A stretch of DNA of 64,000 bases from assembly GCF_030846195.1 (NCBI RefSeq), contig NZ_JAVCWH010000001.1, positions 62,001 through 126,000 of the forward strand, given 5' to 3'. Shown piece after piece: positions 39,274 to 53,041 of the stretch. The notes below the pieces were generated by a model. The model searched no databases, was not told where the DNA came from, and was given only the letters and a program-made list of their open reading frames with translations. Position 1 is the stretch's first letter; the number at the start of each line of letters is the position of its first letter. The position numbers and the translations under genes were made by a program. The stretch comes from Paracoccus yibinensis (GTDB lineage Bacteria; Pseudomonadota; Alphaproteobacteria; Rhodobacterales; Rhodobacteraceae).

Positions 39274-39339
39274 AGGTGCGCGTGCTGGGGATCTGACGGC
39301 CGCACAGGCAAGCGCCGTCAGGGCAACGCGGGGCAGAGA

Positions 39340-39435
39340 TCAGGCTTGCAGGATTGCAGGCAACCACAAGACAATGACGGTGGTGACGGCCAGGGCGGTG
39401 ACACCCAACAGGTCGGATACGAATTCGCGAGACAT
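39340..39435 (-). CDS. 31-residue single-pass membrane microprotein with SOS box
   Basis: ATG at 39435, stop TGA at 39342-39340. The peptide starts MSREFVSDLLGV and continues as one hydrophobic helix (ALAVTTVIVLWLPAIL) ending QA; it is almost all one membrane segment with a short N-terminus containing R3, E4 and D8. A strong Shine-Dalgarno AGGAG lies 6 bases upstream. A GTTC-N7-GTTC box is 54 bp upstream and a terminator is 66 bp downstream, so it is a complete unit. Homology was not recognised; a resemblance in kind to Caulobacter SidA (29-residue SOS-induced division inhibitor) is inference. Confidence 0.75.
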   Translation of the reverse strand: MSREFVSDLLGVTALAVTTVIVLWLPAILQA

Positions 39436-39488
39436 GAGCAACTCCTATCTGTTGCTGTTTTGTTCTCATGTTCCTAGCGATTCGTAAA

Positions 39489-39503
39489 GAACATTTTAAG
39501 AAC
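39489..39503 (-). promoter_or_regulatory. LexA (SOS) box, GTTC-N7-GTTC type
   Basis: Minus strand GTTC TTAAAAT GTTC, a direct match to the alphaproteobacterial SOS box known from Rhodobacter, Paracoccus and Caulobacter. It lies immediately after the recG stop and 54 bp upstream of the 31-codon gene's start. A GATTC site at 39479-39483 falls between them. Confidence 0.75.
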
Positions 39504-44583
<5,080 letters not shown>

Positions 44584-44596
44584 GAATGTAAGCCCC

Positions 44597-44651
44597 GATT
44601 CTCGTATTCGCTGCGTTCAACCATCAACCCATAAGGTTAATATGTTGTTAC
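44597..44651 (-). promoter_or_regulatory. ctrA promoter region with CtrA box and GANTC site
   Basis: TTAA-N7-TTAC at 44637-44651 is a near match to the CtrA site TTAA-N7-TTAA, with another TTAA at 44661-44664. A GATTC site at 44597-44601 lies 14 bp upstream of the start. This fits CtrA autoregulation with CcrM input as in Caulobacter; here it is inference from motifs. Confidence 0.55.
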
Positions 44652-44679
44652 CATGATCTGTTAATTGATCTGGCGCAAC

Positions 44680-44955
44680 TTATGGTTGTCGAAATCGCTG
44701 GATTGCAGTGATTTTCAAGGCGTCAAGGCCATGAACCTGCATGGCCCTTGCCCAGCCGTCGAATTCCTCGTCCGACAGGCCATAGCGTCGAAGGGCCTCC
44801 TCCTTGGTGATCAGACCATGGACCACGGCGTTGACGACGGTTTCCTTTCGACTGGCAACCCATCGAGTGTGATCAGGCGGCAGGTCGGCCAGGGTCAGGA
44901 TCCTGCCGTCCGGCAGTGTCACGGTGCGAGGCGTGTCGGTTTTCTTCAAGAACAT
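44680..44955 (-). CDS. sciP: SciP (DUF1153), CtrA-inhibiting small protein
   Basis: 91 residues. The DUF1153 family pattern is clear: 'RTVTLPDGRILTLADLPPDHTRWVASRKETVVNAVVHGLITKEEALRRYGLSDEEFDGWARA'. It is a compact HTH-like protein that binds CtrA and blocks activation of CtrA targets. The gene is 96 bp upstream of ctrA on the same strand, the arrangement seen in Rhodobacterales. A TTAA-N7-TTGA element lies 46 bp upstream of its start. Confidence 0.93.
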   Translation of the reverse strand: MFLKKTDTPRTVTLPDGRILTLADLPPDHTRWVASRKETVVNAVVHGLITKEEALRRYGLSDEEFDGWARAMQVHGLDALKITAIQRFRQP

Positions 44956-45001
44956 CCCACCTGTCCTATGTCGCTTGCGAAGGACATTGTCCCGGATCCC
45001 C

Positions 45002-45016
45002 TTAAGGCCCGGTTGA
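45002..45016. promoter_or_regulatory. Possible CtrA half-consensus box upstream of sciP
   Basis: TTAA GGCCCGG TTGA differs from TTAA-N7-TTAA at one base. It sits in the sciP/mnmA divergent region, nearer sciP. A single weak site, so low certainty. Confidence 0.35.
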
Positions 45017-45103
45017 GGGTGGCAGGTTTTTCTCGCTCCGGCTGCTTGAGAATAGACAGCATTTGCCTATATTTCGACGCAATTGTTATCCTTCGGATCC
45101 GTC

Positions 45104-46270
45104 ATGACCCTTCATCACCGCGCCCCGGCGCGCGATCCCTTGCTGAACAGCCTCGGCTTCCCGAAACCGCCCGCACAGACACGGGTGGTCGTTGCCATGT
45201 CGGGCGGCGTGGACAGTTCGGTCGTGGCCGCCAAGCTGAAGTCCGAAGGTTATGACGTGATCGGCGTCACGTTGCAGCTTTACGATCACGGCGCTGCATT
45301 GGCGAAAAAGGGCGCCTGTTGCGCGGGGCAGGATATCCATGACGCGCGGCGCGTGGCCGAACGGATGGGATTCCCGCATTACGTCCTGGACTATGAAAAC
45401 AAGTTTCGCGAATCGGTCATCGACGAGTTCGCGGATGCCTATCTGGCTGGCGCGACGCCCGTGCCCTGCATCCGCTGCAACGAACGCGTCAAGTTCCGCG
45501 ACCTTCTGGAAACGGCGCGCGACCTGGATGCCGATTGCATGGCGACCGGGCATTACATTCAGCGCAAGGACGGTGCGGCACGGGCCGAGCTTCACATGGC
45601 CGCCGATCCGAACCGCGACCAGAGCTATTTCCTGTTCTCGACCACGCAGGAGCAACTTGATTTCCTGCGCTTCCCGCTTGGCCATCTGGAAAGCAAGGCC
45701 GAGACGCGTGCCCTGGCCGCGGAATATGGCCTCGCGGTGGCGGACAAGCCGGACAGCCAGGACATCTGCTTTGTGCCGAATGGCAATTATGCCGCGGTGA
45801 TCGAGAAGCTGCGCCCCAATGCTGCCGAACCGGGCGAGATCGTGGACATGGAGGGCAAGGTCCTGGGCCGGCATCGCGGGGTGATCCACTACACGATCGG
45901 CCAGCGGCGCGGGCTGGGGATCGGCGGTTTGGGCGATCCGCTTTACGTCGTGCGGCTGGACCCGGATGCCCGCCGCGTGGTGGTTGGTCCAAAGTCTGCC
46001 CTTGCCACGACGGTCGTGCCCGTCAGCGAGGTCAACTGGCTGGGCGACGGACCCTTCGCGGGCGAGATCCCGGTAATGGTCCGCATCCGGTCCACCCGTC
46101 CGCCGCGCCCTGCGATCCTGCGCCCTGTCGATGCCACCCGCGCCGAAGTCGAGTTGCTGGACCCCGAGGAGGGCGTCAGCCCCGGCCAGGCCTGCGTCTT
46201 CTACGAGCCGGACAGCACCCGTGTGCTGGGCGGCGGATGGATCACGCTGCGTCGGCGGAAAGCTGCCTGA
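45104..46270 (+). CDS. mnmA: tRNA-specific 2-thiouridylase
   Basis: 388 residues from the ATG at 45104; a TTG 7 codons upstream is less likely. The PP-loop SGGVDSS is at 33-39. Catalytic cysteines are C125 ([11 protein letters not shown]) and C222 (QDICFVP). The C-terminal beta-barrel includes '[12 protein letters not shown]'. It thiolates U34 of tRNAs for Lys, Glu and Gln. It is divergent from sciP and its end overlaps sufE by 29 bp. Confidence 0.95.
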   Translation: MTLHHRAPARDPLLNSLGFPKPPAQTRVVVAMSGGVDSSVVAAKLKSEGYDVIGVTLQLYDHGAALAKKGACCAGQDIHDARRVAERMGFPHYVLDYENKFRESVIDEFADAYLAGATPVPCIRCNERVKFRDLLETARDLDADCMATGHYIQRKDGAARAELHMAADPNRDQSYFLFSTTQEQLDFLRFPLGHLESKAETRALAAEYGLAVADKPDSQDICFVPNGNYAAVIEKLRPNAAEPGEIVDMEGKVLGRHRGVIHYTIGQRRGLGIGGLGDPLYVVRLDPDARRVVVGPKSALATTVVPVSEVNWLGDGPFAGEIPVMVRIRSTRPPRPAILRPVDATRAEVELLDPEEGVSPGQACVFYEPDSTRVLGGGWITLRRRKAA

Positions 46271-46652
46271 TCCGTTGGATCATCGCCCGCAGCCCGTTCG
46301 AGCGCTGCGAGGAGAGATGCTCGTCCAATCCCAGGCGCGCCAGTTCGGCCTGGGCGTCGATCTGGCCCACCTGCCCGACCGGCACCCCGGAATAAAGCGC
46401 GTGCAGCACCGCGATCAGCCCGCGCACGATCATCGCGTCGCTGTCGCCCTGAAAATCGAAGCGCCCGTCTTCGATCCGGGGCATGATCCAGACCTGGCTG
46501 GCGCAGCCCTCGACCTTGGTGGCGGGCACCTGCAGCGCGGGGTCCATCGGCGGCATGGCACGGCCTAGTTCGATCACGTGGCGATAGCGGTCTTCCCAGT
46601 CATCCAGGAAGTCGAAGGTCTCGGCGATGTCTTCGAAGGCTTGGGTTGCCAT
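46242..46652 (-). CDS. sufE: SufE-family sulfur acceptor
   Basis: 136 residues. The active-site C50 is in [11 protein letters not shown], and the frame '[25 protein letters not shown]' is the SufE N-terminal block. It takes persulfide sulfur from SufS for Fe-S assembly. The stop lies inside the 3' end of mnmA (29-bp convergent overlap). No other suf genes are in the window. Confidence 0.95.
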   Translation of the reverse strand: MATQAFEDIAETFDFLDDWEDRYRHVIELGRAMPPMDPALQVPATKVEGCASQVWIMPRIEDGRFDFQGDSDAMIVRGLIAVLHALYSGVPVGQVGQIDAQAELARLGLDEHLSSQRSNGLRAMIQRIRQLSADAA

Positions 46653-46762
46653 GGCGCGGTCCTTTTGCCCTGTGGTTAGCGCGGCAGGCCGGCAAGGTCA
46701 AAGTGCCTTTATCCCGCAGCGGAATTCGCCTAACAAACCGAAAACGCCCGAGGGATGGTGAC

Positions 46763-47254
46763 ATGATGAAACTGACTGCGCCCCTGCTGATCGCCGCACT
46801 GGCCATGACCGGCTGCGGACGGCTTGGCGACAGCAGCTGGAACCCCCTGTCCTGGGGCGAGGCGCCGGCCCGGACCCTGGAACCCGAGGGCGGCTATGCC
46901 GAGGTGTCGGACAACCGCCCGCACATCCCTCAGATCACCGCCGCCCGTTGGGAGCCGCTGAACGAAGGCCGCCTGCTGGTCGTGAACGGATTCGCCCCGG
47001 TGCGCGGCTATTCCTCGGTCGCGCTTGTCACCGCGCGTCCGATGCCGGGCGACCGCATCTCTCCCGATGCCGATGGTGTGCTGCGGCTGCGGCTGGTGGG
47101 CGTCCCGCCCGCGCCGGGCAGCCCCGCCGCCCTGCCCGCCCGTCCCGGCGTGGACGAAATCACAGCGGCGATGGCGCTGTCCTCGGTGCAGCTATCGCGG
47201 ATTGCGGCGGTGGAGATCACGAGTGCCGGGAATGTGGTAAGGTTGACGCGGTAG
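46763..47254 (+). CDS. Predicted lipoprotein of unknown function
   Basis: 163 residues from the ATG at 46763 (or the next at 46766). The N-terminus MMKLTAPLLIAALAMTGCGRL is a type II signal peptide with lipobox MTGC. The mature part has 'ITAARWEPLNEGRLLVVNGFAPVRGYSSVALVTARPM', likely a small beta domain. No named family is recognised. It is divergent from sufE and convergent with the TIR remnant. Confidence 0.8.
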   Translation: MMKLTAPLLIAALAMTGCGRLGDSSWNPLSWGEAPARTLEPEGGYAEVSDNRPHIPQITAARWEPLNEGRLLVVNGFAPVRGYSSVALVTARPMPGDRISPDADGVLRLRLVGVPPAPGSPAALPARPGVDEITAAMALSSVQLSRIAAVEITSAGNVVRLTR

Positions 47255-47300
47255 GGTGCCTGATTTCATACACTCTACGGAAATTAGCGAAAGCGGGATT

Positions 47301-47369
47301 GTAGGGTGGGGTTTCACCCCACCATTCCAACGGATGAGCCAAAAAACGGAGGGTGAAGCCCCAACCTAC
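47301..47369. repeat. Inverted repeat with internal hairpin next to the TIR remnant
   Basis: Outer arms of 19 bp at 47301-47319 and 47351-47369 are inverted with two mismatches. The left arm also starts a perfect 8-bp hairpin GGTGGGGT-TTC-ACCCCACC (47305-47323). It lies between the convergent lipoprotein and TIR genes, so it may work as a terminator, or be a dispersed REP/MITE-like element of the GTAGGGTGGGGTTTCACCCC kind. Confidence 0.65.
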
Positions 47370-47374
47370 GCTTG

Positions 47375-47891
47375 TTAACGTGCAGCGTCCGCGATCAACG
47401 CCGGGTCAACAGCAATACCTGCATCCATAAGATGCTGGACCAAACCAGGGACCTGTTCTTGAACCCTCGTTTGATATTCAAGTCGAACAATGCCGTCGGT
47501 ATCGGAAGGAAGTTCGACATCACCGCGTTTCTTTATTATAACCATGCGAGAGCGCGATAATGCTGCCATCACCATACCCATTTCCAAGACAACATTTTGG
47601 CGAGCACGGGCTTTAGCACCAGCTTCTCCATCACGGATCGAGTAGCCAACATCATCTGGAGTTACCAATACTATGCCAAATGCAGCGTCATTTATAATGC
47701 GCGCCTCAAGAGCTTCGATGAGTGTTTTACTCCCTGACGAAGAATTTTGAAGTATAAACGGCAAAAGGTTGAGCCTTCTTAAAATTAGTTCAAGTTCATT
47801 GCGCGCCGCTTCATCATGCCCGTGCACGATGAAGATTTTTGCAGGTGCTGCGGCTTCAACTTCCCGCTTTACCGGCTCTTTGCGCTGAAGT
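47375..47891 (-). pseudogene. TIR-like nucleotide-binding (CAP12/Pycsar TIR) protein, 3' remnant cut by IS21
   Basis: The frame runs from the IS end (LQRKEPVKREVEAAAPAK) into KIFIVHGHDEAARNEL and on to the stop at 47375. It carries the PF10137-type TIR blocks VHGHDE, GSKTLIEALE, VLVTPDDVG, RARQNVVLEMG (with the conserved Glu) and PSDTDGI. The family contains NADase effectors of CBASS and Pycsar systems and stand-alone proteins. Only the TIR domain and linker remain; an internal ATG at 47827 could still give a 150-residue protein. Base composition is visibly lower in GC than its neighbours, suggesting horizontal transfer. Confidence 0.8.
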
Positions 47892-47940
47892 TGTTGATTT
47901 CCACCCAGAACTGAGCCGGCATTTCCATCGAGAAGTGAGC
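47892..47940. repeat. IS21 left terminal repeats
   Basis: TGTTGATTTCCACCCAGAAC CTGAGCC region plus the inner copy ATTTCCATCGAGAAGTGAGCC, matching the right end in inverted orientation. Confidence 0.85.
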
Positions 47941-47963
47941 CACCTCTGACTATGGATTTCCGG

Positions 47964-48758
47964 TCATTCAGTGGTCAAGGCGTGATGGTTCTCCTTCTTC
48001 TGGCGCGCTGCGGCTGCTGAACTGGCCTTGAAGCGGAAGCTGTCGTTTCCGGTCTCCAGGATGTGGCAGCGGTGGGTGAGCCGGTCGAGGAGCGCGGTGG
48101 TCATCTTGGCATCGCCGAACACTGTGGCCCATTCGCTGAAGCTGAGGTTCGTGGTGATGATGACGCTGGTCCGCTCATAGAGCTTGCTCAGCAGATGGAA
48201 GAGCAGCGCCCCGCCCGAGGCGCTGAAGGGCAGGTATCCCAGCTCATCGAGGATCACGAGATCGAGGCGGGTCAGGCTTTCGGCAATCTGCCCGGCCTTT
48301 CCCTTGGCCTTCTCCTGTTCGAGGGCGTTGACCAGTTCAATGGTGGAGAAGAAGCGGACCTTGCGGCGGTGATGCTCGATAGCCTGGACGCCGAGGGCGG
48401 TTGCGATGTGGGTTTTCCCCGTGCCCGGACCGCCGATCAGGACGATGTTCTGGGCCCCGTCCATGAACTCGCAACGATGCAGTTGTCGCACTGTGGCTTC
48501 GTTGATCTCGCTGGCCGAGAAGTCGAAGCCCGAGAGGTCCTTGTAGGCGGGGAAGCGTGCGGCCTTCATGTGATAGGCGATGGAGCGCACCTCGCGCTCG
48601 GCCATCTCGGCCTTGAGAAGCTGTGTCAGGACCGGCACGGCTGCTTCAAAGGCCGGCGCCCCTTGCTCGATCAGGTCGGTGACGGCTTGCGCCATGCCAT
48701 GCATCTTGAGGCTGCGGAGCATGATGATGATGGCGCCGCTGGCAGGATCATGACGCAT
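47964..48758 (-). CDS. istB: IS21 helper ATPase IstB
   Basis: 264 residues from the ATG at 48758, overlapping istA by 11 bp. AAA+ features: Walker A '[17 protein letters not shown]', Walker B '[13 protein letters not shown]', and '[14 protein letters not shown]'. It selects target DNA and activates the IstA transposase. The frame is intact, so the element may still be active. Confidence 0.95.
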   Translation of the reverse strand: MRHDPASGAIIIMLRSLKMHGMAQAVTDLIEQGAPAFEAAVPVLTQLLKAEMAEREVRSIAYHMKAARFPAYKDLSGFDFSASEINEATVRQLHRCEFMDGAQNIVLIGGPGTGKTHIATALGVQAIEHHRRKVRFFSTIELVNALEQEKAKGKAGQIAESLTRLDLVILDELGYLPFSASGGALLFHLLSKLYERTSVIITTNLSFSEWATVFGDAKMTTALLDRLTHRCHILETGNDSFRFKASSAAAARQKKENHHALTTE

Positions 48759-50280
48759 GATGGCCTCCTGCAACGGAGGTGCGCAGGCCGTCGTAGCGTT
48801 CGACATTGGCCTTGGGCTCACGGCGCAGGGCCAGGGCCTGCGGGGTATCGAGGGGCGGCCCGCCGATGACCTTGCCATCGACCAGCCGGTGCAACAGGTT
48901 CAGCACATGGGTCTTGGTCGCCACGCCCTCGGCCAGGGCCAATTCCACTGCGGTCAGCACGGCCTGTTCGTCATGCTGGAGAACCAGGGCGAGGATGTCG
49001 ACCATTTCCCGATCACCGCCGGGCTTGCGCAGCATCTGCTCCTGCAACTGCCGGAAGGCAGGCGGCAGTTCCGCGAATGGCGCTCCGTTCCTGAGAGCCC
49101 CGGGCTTGCGCTGGAGAACAGCCAGGTAATGCCGCCAGTCATAGATCGTCCGCGGTGGCAGCTTGTGGCTGCGCTGGATGATGCGGCCATGCTCGCACAG
49201 GATGTTGCCCTCGGCCGCCACGACCAGCCGGTCCGGATAGATCCGCAGGCTGACAGGCCGGTTCGCGAATGACGCCGGCACGCTGTAGCGATTGCGCTCG
49301 AAGCTGATCAGGCAGGTGGGCGAGACACGCTTGCTCAACTCGATGAAGCCGTCGAAGGCGGGCGGCAACGGCATCAGCGCGGCCCGCTCTGCAGTCCAGA
49401 CATCTGCGATCGTGCCCGGCAGCGTGCCGTGCGGGGTCTCCTGCCACACCTCAAGGCAACGCTGCTCCAGCCAGGTGTTCATCGTGGCAAGGTCGGGAAA
49501 GCCCCGCATCTCCTGCAGGATCTGGCGGCGGGAGTCCTGAACGTTCTTCTCGACCTGACCCTTCTCCCAGCCTGCGGCCGGATTGCAGAACTCCGGCTCG
49601 AAGACATAGTGATTGGCCATGGCGAGAAAGCGGAGGTTGACCTGCCGCTCCTTGCCGCGACCGACACGGTCCACTGCGGTCTTCATGTTGTCGTAGATGC
49701 CCCGCTCGGGCACGCCGCCGAACACACGGAACGCGTGCCAGTGGGCGTCAAACAGCATCTCGTGGGTCTGGAGCGGGTAGGCGCGCAACAGGAAAGCCCG
49801 GCTGTGCGACAGCTTGATATGCGCCATCTGAAGCTTGGTGCGCTCGTCGGCCAGATGCCCGTAGTCTTCGCTCCAGTCGAACTGGAAGGCCTCTCCCGGT
49901 CGAAAGGACAGCGGCACAAAGGTGCCGCGGCCCGTCGTCTGCTGTTCGCGCTGGCGATCTGTGCGCCAGTTCCGCGCAAAGGCCGCCACCCGGTTGTAGG
50001 AGCCGGTGAAGCCGAGCGCCACGAGATCGGCATGCATCTGTTTCAGCGTCCGCCGCTGCTTGCGCGACTTGCCGGCTTCCGTCTTCAACCAGCCGGCCAG
50101 CTTCTCGGCGAAAGGATCAAGCTTGCTCGGGCGATCCGGCGTGGCGAACTTCGGCTCGATCGTGTCTGCCGCCAGGTGCTTCGTAATCGTGTTGCGCGAC
50201 AAACCGGTGCGCCGCGCGATCTCGCGGACCGACAGCTTCTGCCGCAAGTGCATGCGTCGAATGATGTTCAAAAGTCCCAT
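48748..50280 (-). CDS. istA: IS21 transposase IstA
   Basis: 510 residues from the ATG at 50280; an upstream GTG at 50289 also fits. It has an N-terminal HTH ('[22 protein letters not shown]') and an rve integrase core. Candidate DDE residues lie in [18 protein letters not shown] and [13 protein letters not shown]-terminal Mu-like domain follows. It is intact and of normal length. Confidence 0.95.
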   Translation of the reverse strand: MGLLNIIRRMHLRQKLSVREIARRTGLSRNTITKHLAADTIEPKFATPDRPSKLDPFAEKLAGWLKTEAGKSRKQRRTLKQMHADLVALGFTGSYNRVAAFARNWRTDRQREQQTTGRGTFVPLSFRPGEAFQFDWSEDYGHLADERTKLQMAHIKLSHSRAFLLRAYPLQTHEMLFDAHWHAFRVFGGVPERGIYDNMKTAVDRVGRGKERQVNLRFLAMANHYVFEPEFCNPAAGWEKGQVEKNVQDSRRQILQEMRGFPDLATMNTWLEQRCLEVWQETPHGTLPGTIADVWTAERAALMPLPPAFDGFIELSKRVSPTCLISFERNRYSVPASFANRPVSLRIYPDRLVVAAEGNILCEHGRIIQRSHKLPPRTIYDWRHYLAVLQRKPGALRNGAPFAELPPAFRQLQEQMLRKPGGDREMVDILALVLQHDEQAVLTAVELALAEGVATKTHVLNLLHRLVDGKVIGGPPLDTPQALALRREPKANVERYDGLRTSVAGGHHAS

Positions 50281-50326
50281 GTGGATCACTCCCGTTACCC
50301 CCGCCGCTCATCGCTTTGGGGAAAGG

Positions 50327-50393
50327 TTCACATGGCTCAATTCTCAGTGGAAATTACGCGCCTATCCGGCTCAGTTCTGGGTGGAAATCAACA
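50327..50393. repeat. IS21 right terminal repeats
   Basis: Inverted copy of the left end: ATGGCTCAATTCTCAGTGGA as the inner repeat, then CCGGCTCAGTTCTGGGTGGA and the terminal AAATCAACA at 50385-50393. Confidence 0.85.
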
Positions 50394-50427
50394 CCTTTAG
50401 TTCTTCTAAGCTGCCATAAAATTTCAT
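50394..50427 (-). pseudogene. 5' fragment (11 codons) of the disrupted TIR-like gene
   Basis: An ATG at 50427 starts MKFYGSLEELK, then the IS interrupts. The sequence resembles the N-terminal start of an accessory domain that precedes the TIR domain in this family (from memory, 'M-K-x-x-G-S-x-E-E-L-K'). It begins 5 bp after the pheS stop. Between this and the TIR remnant the middle of the gene is missing, so the IS insertion came with a deletion. Confidence 0.6.
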
Positions 50428-50432
50428 GGTTT

Positions 50433-51521
50433 TCACCTACTCAACCCCCCACTCACACTCGGCACATCACCTGCCGCAAACCCATAATGCCGCAGCCACC
50501 GCAAATCGCTCTCGAAGAAGGCGCGCAAATCGGGAATCCCGTATTTCAGCATCGCGATCCGGTCGATGCCCATGCCGAACGCAAATCCCTGCCATTGGTC
50601 GGGATCAATCCCGCCTGCACGCAGCACCTTGGGATGCACCATGCCGGACCCAAGGATCTCCAGCCACGAATCCCCCTCGCCGATCTTCAACTGGCCGCCT
50701 TCCCAGGAACAGCGGATGTCCACCTCGGCGGACGGCTCGGTGAAGGGGAAATGGCTGGCGCGGAAGCGCAGCTCGACCTGGCCCACCTCGAAGAAGGCGC
50801 GGCAGAATTCCTCCAACGTCCATTTCAGTTGCGCCATGCTGATGTCCCGGTCGATGGCGAGGCCCTCGACCTGGTGGAACATCGGCGTATGGGTCTGGTC
50901 CATGTCCATGCGATAGACGCGGCCAGGGCAGATCACGCGGATTGGCGCACCCTGGTCCTGCATCGCGCGGATCTGGACGGGGCTGGTATGGGTGCGCAGA
51001 ACATGCGGCGGGCGGTTGTCGCCGGGCGCGCGGTGCATGAAGAAGGTGTCGTGTTCCTGGCGCGCGGGGTGTTCGGGCGCGATGTTCAGCGCGTCGAAGT
51101 TGTACCAGTCGGATTCGACCTGCGGGCCCTCGGCCACGGCAAAGCCCATGTCGGCGAAGATCGCCGTCACTTCCTCGGTCACCTGGCTGATCGGGTGGAT
51201 CGTGCCCTGCGGGCGCGGGCGGCCGGGCAGCGTCACGTCCAGCCATTCGCCGGCCAGCCGCGCCTCCAGCGCCGCATCCTCAAGCGACAGCTTGCGGGCG
51301 CGCAGGGCGGCGTCCAGCTCGTCGCGCAGCTCGTTCAGCGCCCGGCCGGTGGTCTGACGTTCCTCGGGGCTCATGCGGCCCAGTTCGCGCATCTTGAGGC
51401 TGATCTCGCCCTTCTTGCCCAGGGCGGCAAGGCGCACCTCCTCGATCGCGGCGGGGTCAGTGGCACCGTTGATGCGGTCAAGCCATTGCTGGCGGAGGGG
51501 GTTCAGATCGTCCATCGTCAT
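50433..51521 (-). CDS. pheS: Phenylalanine-tRNA ligase alpha subunit
   Basis: 362 residues (start at 51521 with AGGA upstream, or the second ATG at 51515). An N-terminal coiled coil is followed by class II motifs, including '[28 protein letters not shown]', '[14 protein letters not shown]', '[14 protein letters not shown]' and '[19 protein letters not shown]'. It needs PheT to form the alpha2beta2 enzyme. pheT is not downstream, where the IS-disrupted accessory gene is found instead; it must lie elsewhere. Confidence 0.96.
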   Translation of the reverse strand: MTMDDLNPLRQQWLDRINGATDPAAIEEVRLAALGKKGEISLKMRELGRMSPEERQTTGRALNELRDELDAALRARKLSLEDAALEARLAGEWLDVTLPGRPRPQGTIHPISQVTEEVTAIFADMGFAVAEGPQVESDWYNFDALNIAPEHPARQEHDTFFMHRAPGDNRPPHVLRTHTSPVQIRAMQDQGAPIRVICPGRVYRMDMDQTHTPMFHQVEGLAIDRDISMAQLKWTLEEFCRAFFEVGQVELRFRASHFPFTEPSAEVDIRCSWEGGQLKIGEGDSWLEILGSGMVHPKVLRAGGIDPDQWQGFAFGMGIDRIAMLKYGIPDLRAFFESDLRWLRHYGFAAGDVPSVSGGLSR

Positions 51522-51575
51522 GCCTCGTCCTTGTCGGGCTTGGCGTTAGCATTTGTGCGGCCAAGGGGGAAGCCT

Positions 51576-52940
51576 TCAGCGCGGCGCCACGTCCAGCCAG
51601 ACCCCGCCATGCGGGCGCAGCGTCAGGATCATGCGTGGCTGCGGGTTCCGCCCTGGAATGGCGCGAAAGCGGAAGCGCGCCAGCAGCGTGGACAGGATGA
51701 TGACGGCCTCGTGCATGGCGAAGCTGGCGCCGATGCAGATGCGCGGCCCGGCCCCGAAGGGCAGATAGGCATAGCGGTCGGGCGTGACCAGGAAGCGGTC
51801 CGGGTCGAAGGCATCGGGACGATCCCACAGCAGATGGTGCCGGTGCAGTGCGTAGATCGGCAGCATGACGGTGTCGCCGGGTAAAACCTCTCGGCCACAC
51901 AGGCGGTCCGCGACCTGCGCCGTGCGCGACAGGAAGGCGGCGGGCGGATAAAGCCGCAGCGCCTCGCTGACGATGCGTTGGGTCAGGGGCAGCATGGGCA
52001 GGTCGGCGGCCGTGGCGGCGCAGTCGCCCAGGACGGCCTGCCCCTCGGCCGCCGCGCGGTCCTGCACGGCGGGGTCGAAGGCGCAGAGATACAGCGCCCA
52101 GGCCAGGGTCAGGGCCGTCGTCTCATGCCCCGCGACGATGAAGGTCAGCAGGTTGTCGCGCAGTTCGTCGCGTGTCATGGTGCGGCCGGTTTCAGGATCG
52201 GCCGCATCCAGCAGCAGATCCAGCAGGTCGGGCGCGCCTTCCGTCCGGGGCGCGGCGGCGCGGGCGTCAATGGCGCGGTCGGCTATGTCCTTCATGCGGT
52301 TCAAGCCGGGACGAGAAAACATCCGGCCCGGGCGCGGTATCCAGCCTGGAAGGCCCATCACGTCCAGGAGCGAAACCTTGGCCGTCTGCGCGATATAGCC
52401 GTCGATGGCGTGATGCACCGCATCGCGGTCAAAGGCCTGGTCGCCCGACAGCGTGACATCGGAAATCACGTCGAAGGTGGCGGCCACCGTTTCCTCGAAC
52501 AGATTGACCGGCCCACGCGCGGCGGCCAGGCGCCGGCTGGATGCCTCGGCCGCGGCAGTCATGATCGGGCCAAGCGCCTCGACATGGCGCAGGGCAAAGG
52601 CGGGGGCCATGGCACGGCGCTGCCACCGCCACTGGGCGCCCTCGGCCACGAACAGGCTGTCGCCGATGGCGGGTTCCAGGATCAGCTTGGTGACGGTGGA
52701 TTTCGGATAATCCTCGACCCGGTTCTTGAGGATATGGCGCAGCGTAGGCGGGTCCATGACCATGTGGAACCGGACCCCCGTCTTGCCCGATACGATCGGC
52801 TGGCGGGTGGCGATCTGAGGGATCAATTCCAGCAGGTTGCGTCGCGCGGTCAGCGCGGTGCCGACAATGCCTAGTGGCTGCCGGGCAAGTACGACCTTGA
52901 CAGGTTCCCGGGTGCGGATGGGCGCGGTTCCGACGTTCAT
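51576..52940 (-). CDS. Cytochrome P450
   Basis: 454 residues from the ATG at 52940. It shows the I-helix AGHETT, the K-helix ExxR in SEALRLYPP, the PERF-like 'FDPDRFL', and the haem-binding loop FGAGPRICIG with axial Cys near 402. It has no membrane anchor and no reductase domain, so it needs external redox partners. The substrate is unknown; the gene stands alone between pheS and the rplT terminator. Confidence 0.93.
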   Translation of the reverse strand: MNVGTAPIRTREPVKVVLARQPLGIVGTALTARRNLLELIPQIATRQPIVSGKTGVRFHMVMDPPTLRHILKNRVEDYPKSTVTKLILEPAIGDSLFVAEGAQWRWQRRAMAPAFALRHVEALGPIMTAAAEASSRRLAAARGPVNLFEETVAATFDVISDVTLSGDQAFDRDAVHHAIDGYIAQTAKVSLLDVMGLPGWIPRPGRMFSRPGLNRMKDIADRAIDARAAAPRTEGAPDLLDLLLDAADPETGRTMTRDELRDNLLTFIVAGHETTALTLAWALYLCAFDPAVQDRAAAEGQAVLGDCAATAADLPMLPLTQRIVSEALRLYPPAAFLSRTAQVADRLCGREVLPGDTVMLPIYALHRHHLLWDRPDAFDPDRFLVTPDRYAYLPFGAGPRICIGASFAMHEAVIILSTLLARFRFRAIPGRNPQPRMILTLRPHGGVWLDVAPR

Positions 52941-52987
52941 CCTGCAAGGATAGGAAGCGCCCACCCCTGAAGCAATGGCGCCCATGG

Positions 52988-53015
52988 AAAAAGGCCGGTG
53001 CGCTTTGCACCGGCC
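52988..53015 (-). terminator. Rho-independent terminator of rpmI-rplT
   Basis: On the minus strand GGCCGGTGC-(5)-GCACCGGCC is followed by five T, 24 bp after the rplT stop. Confidence 0.9.
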
Positions 53016-53041
53016 TTGTTGCTGTCGCATTCCCTGACGAA

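Larger units (their letters stand above)
47892..50393 (-). mobile_element. IS21-family insertion sequence, complete (about 2.5 kb)
   Basis: It is bounded by TGTTGATTTCCACCCAGAAC at 47892 and its inverted copy ending at 50393; the common 28-bp ends include a second inner repeat (ATTTCC...GAG..TGAGCCA). It encodes istA and istB in tandem with an 11-bp overlap. Length 2502 bp is normal for IS21. No target-site duplication is visible: the left flank ends GCTGAAGT and the right begins CCTTTAGT. Confidence 0.9.
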
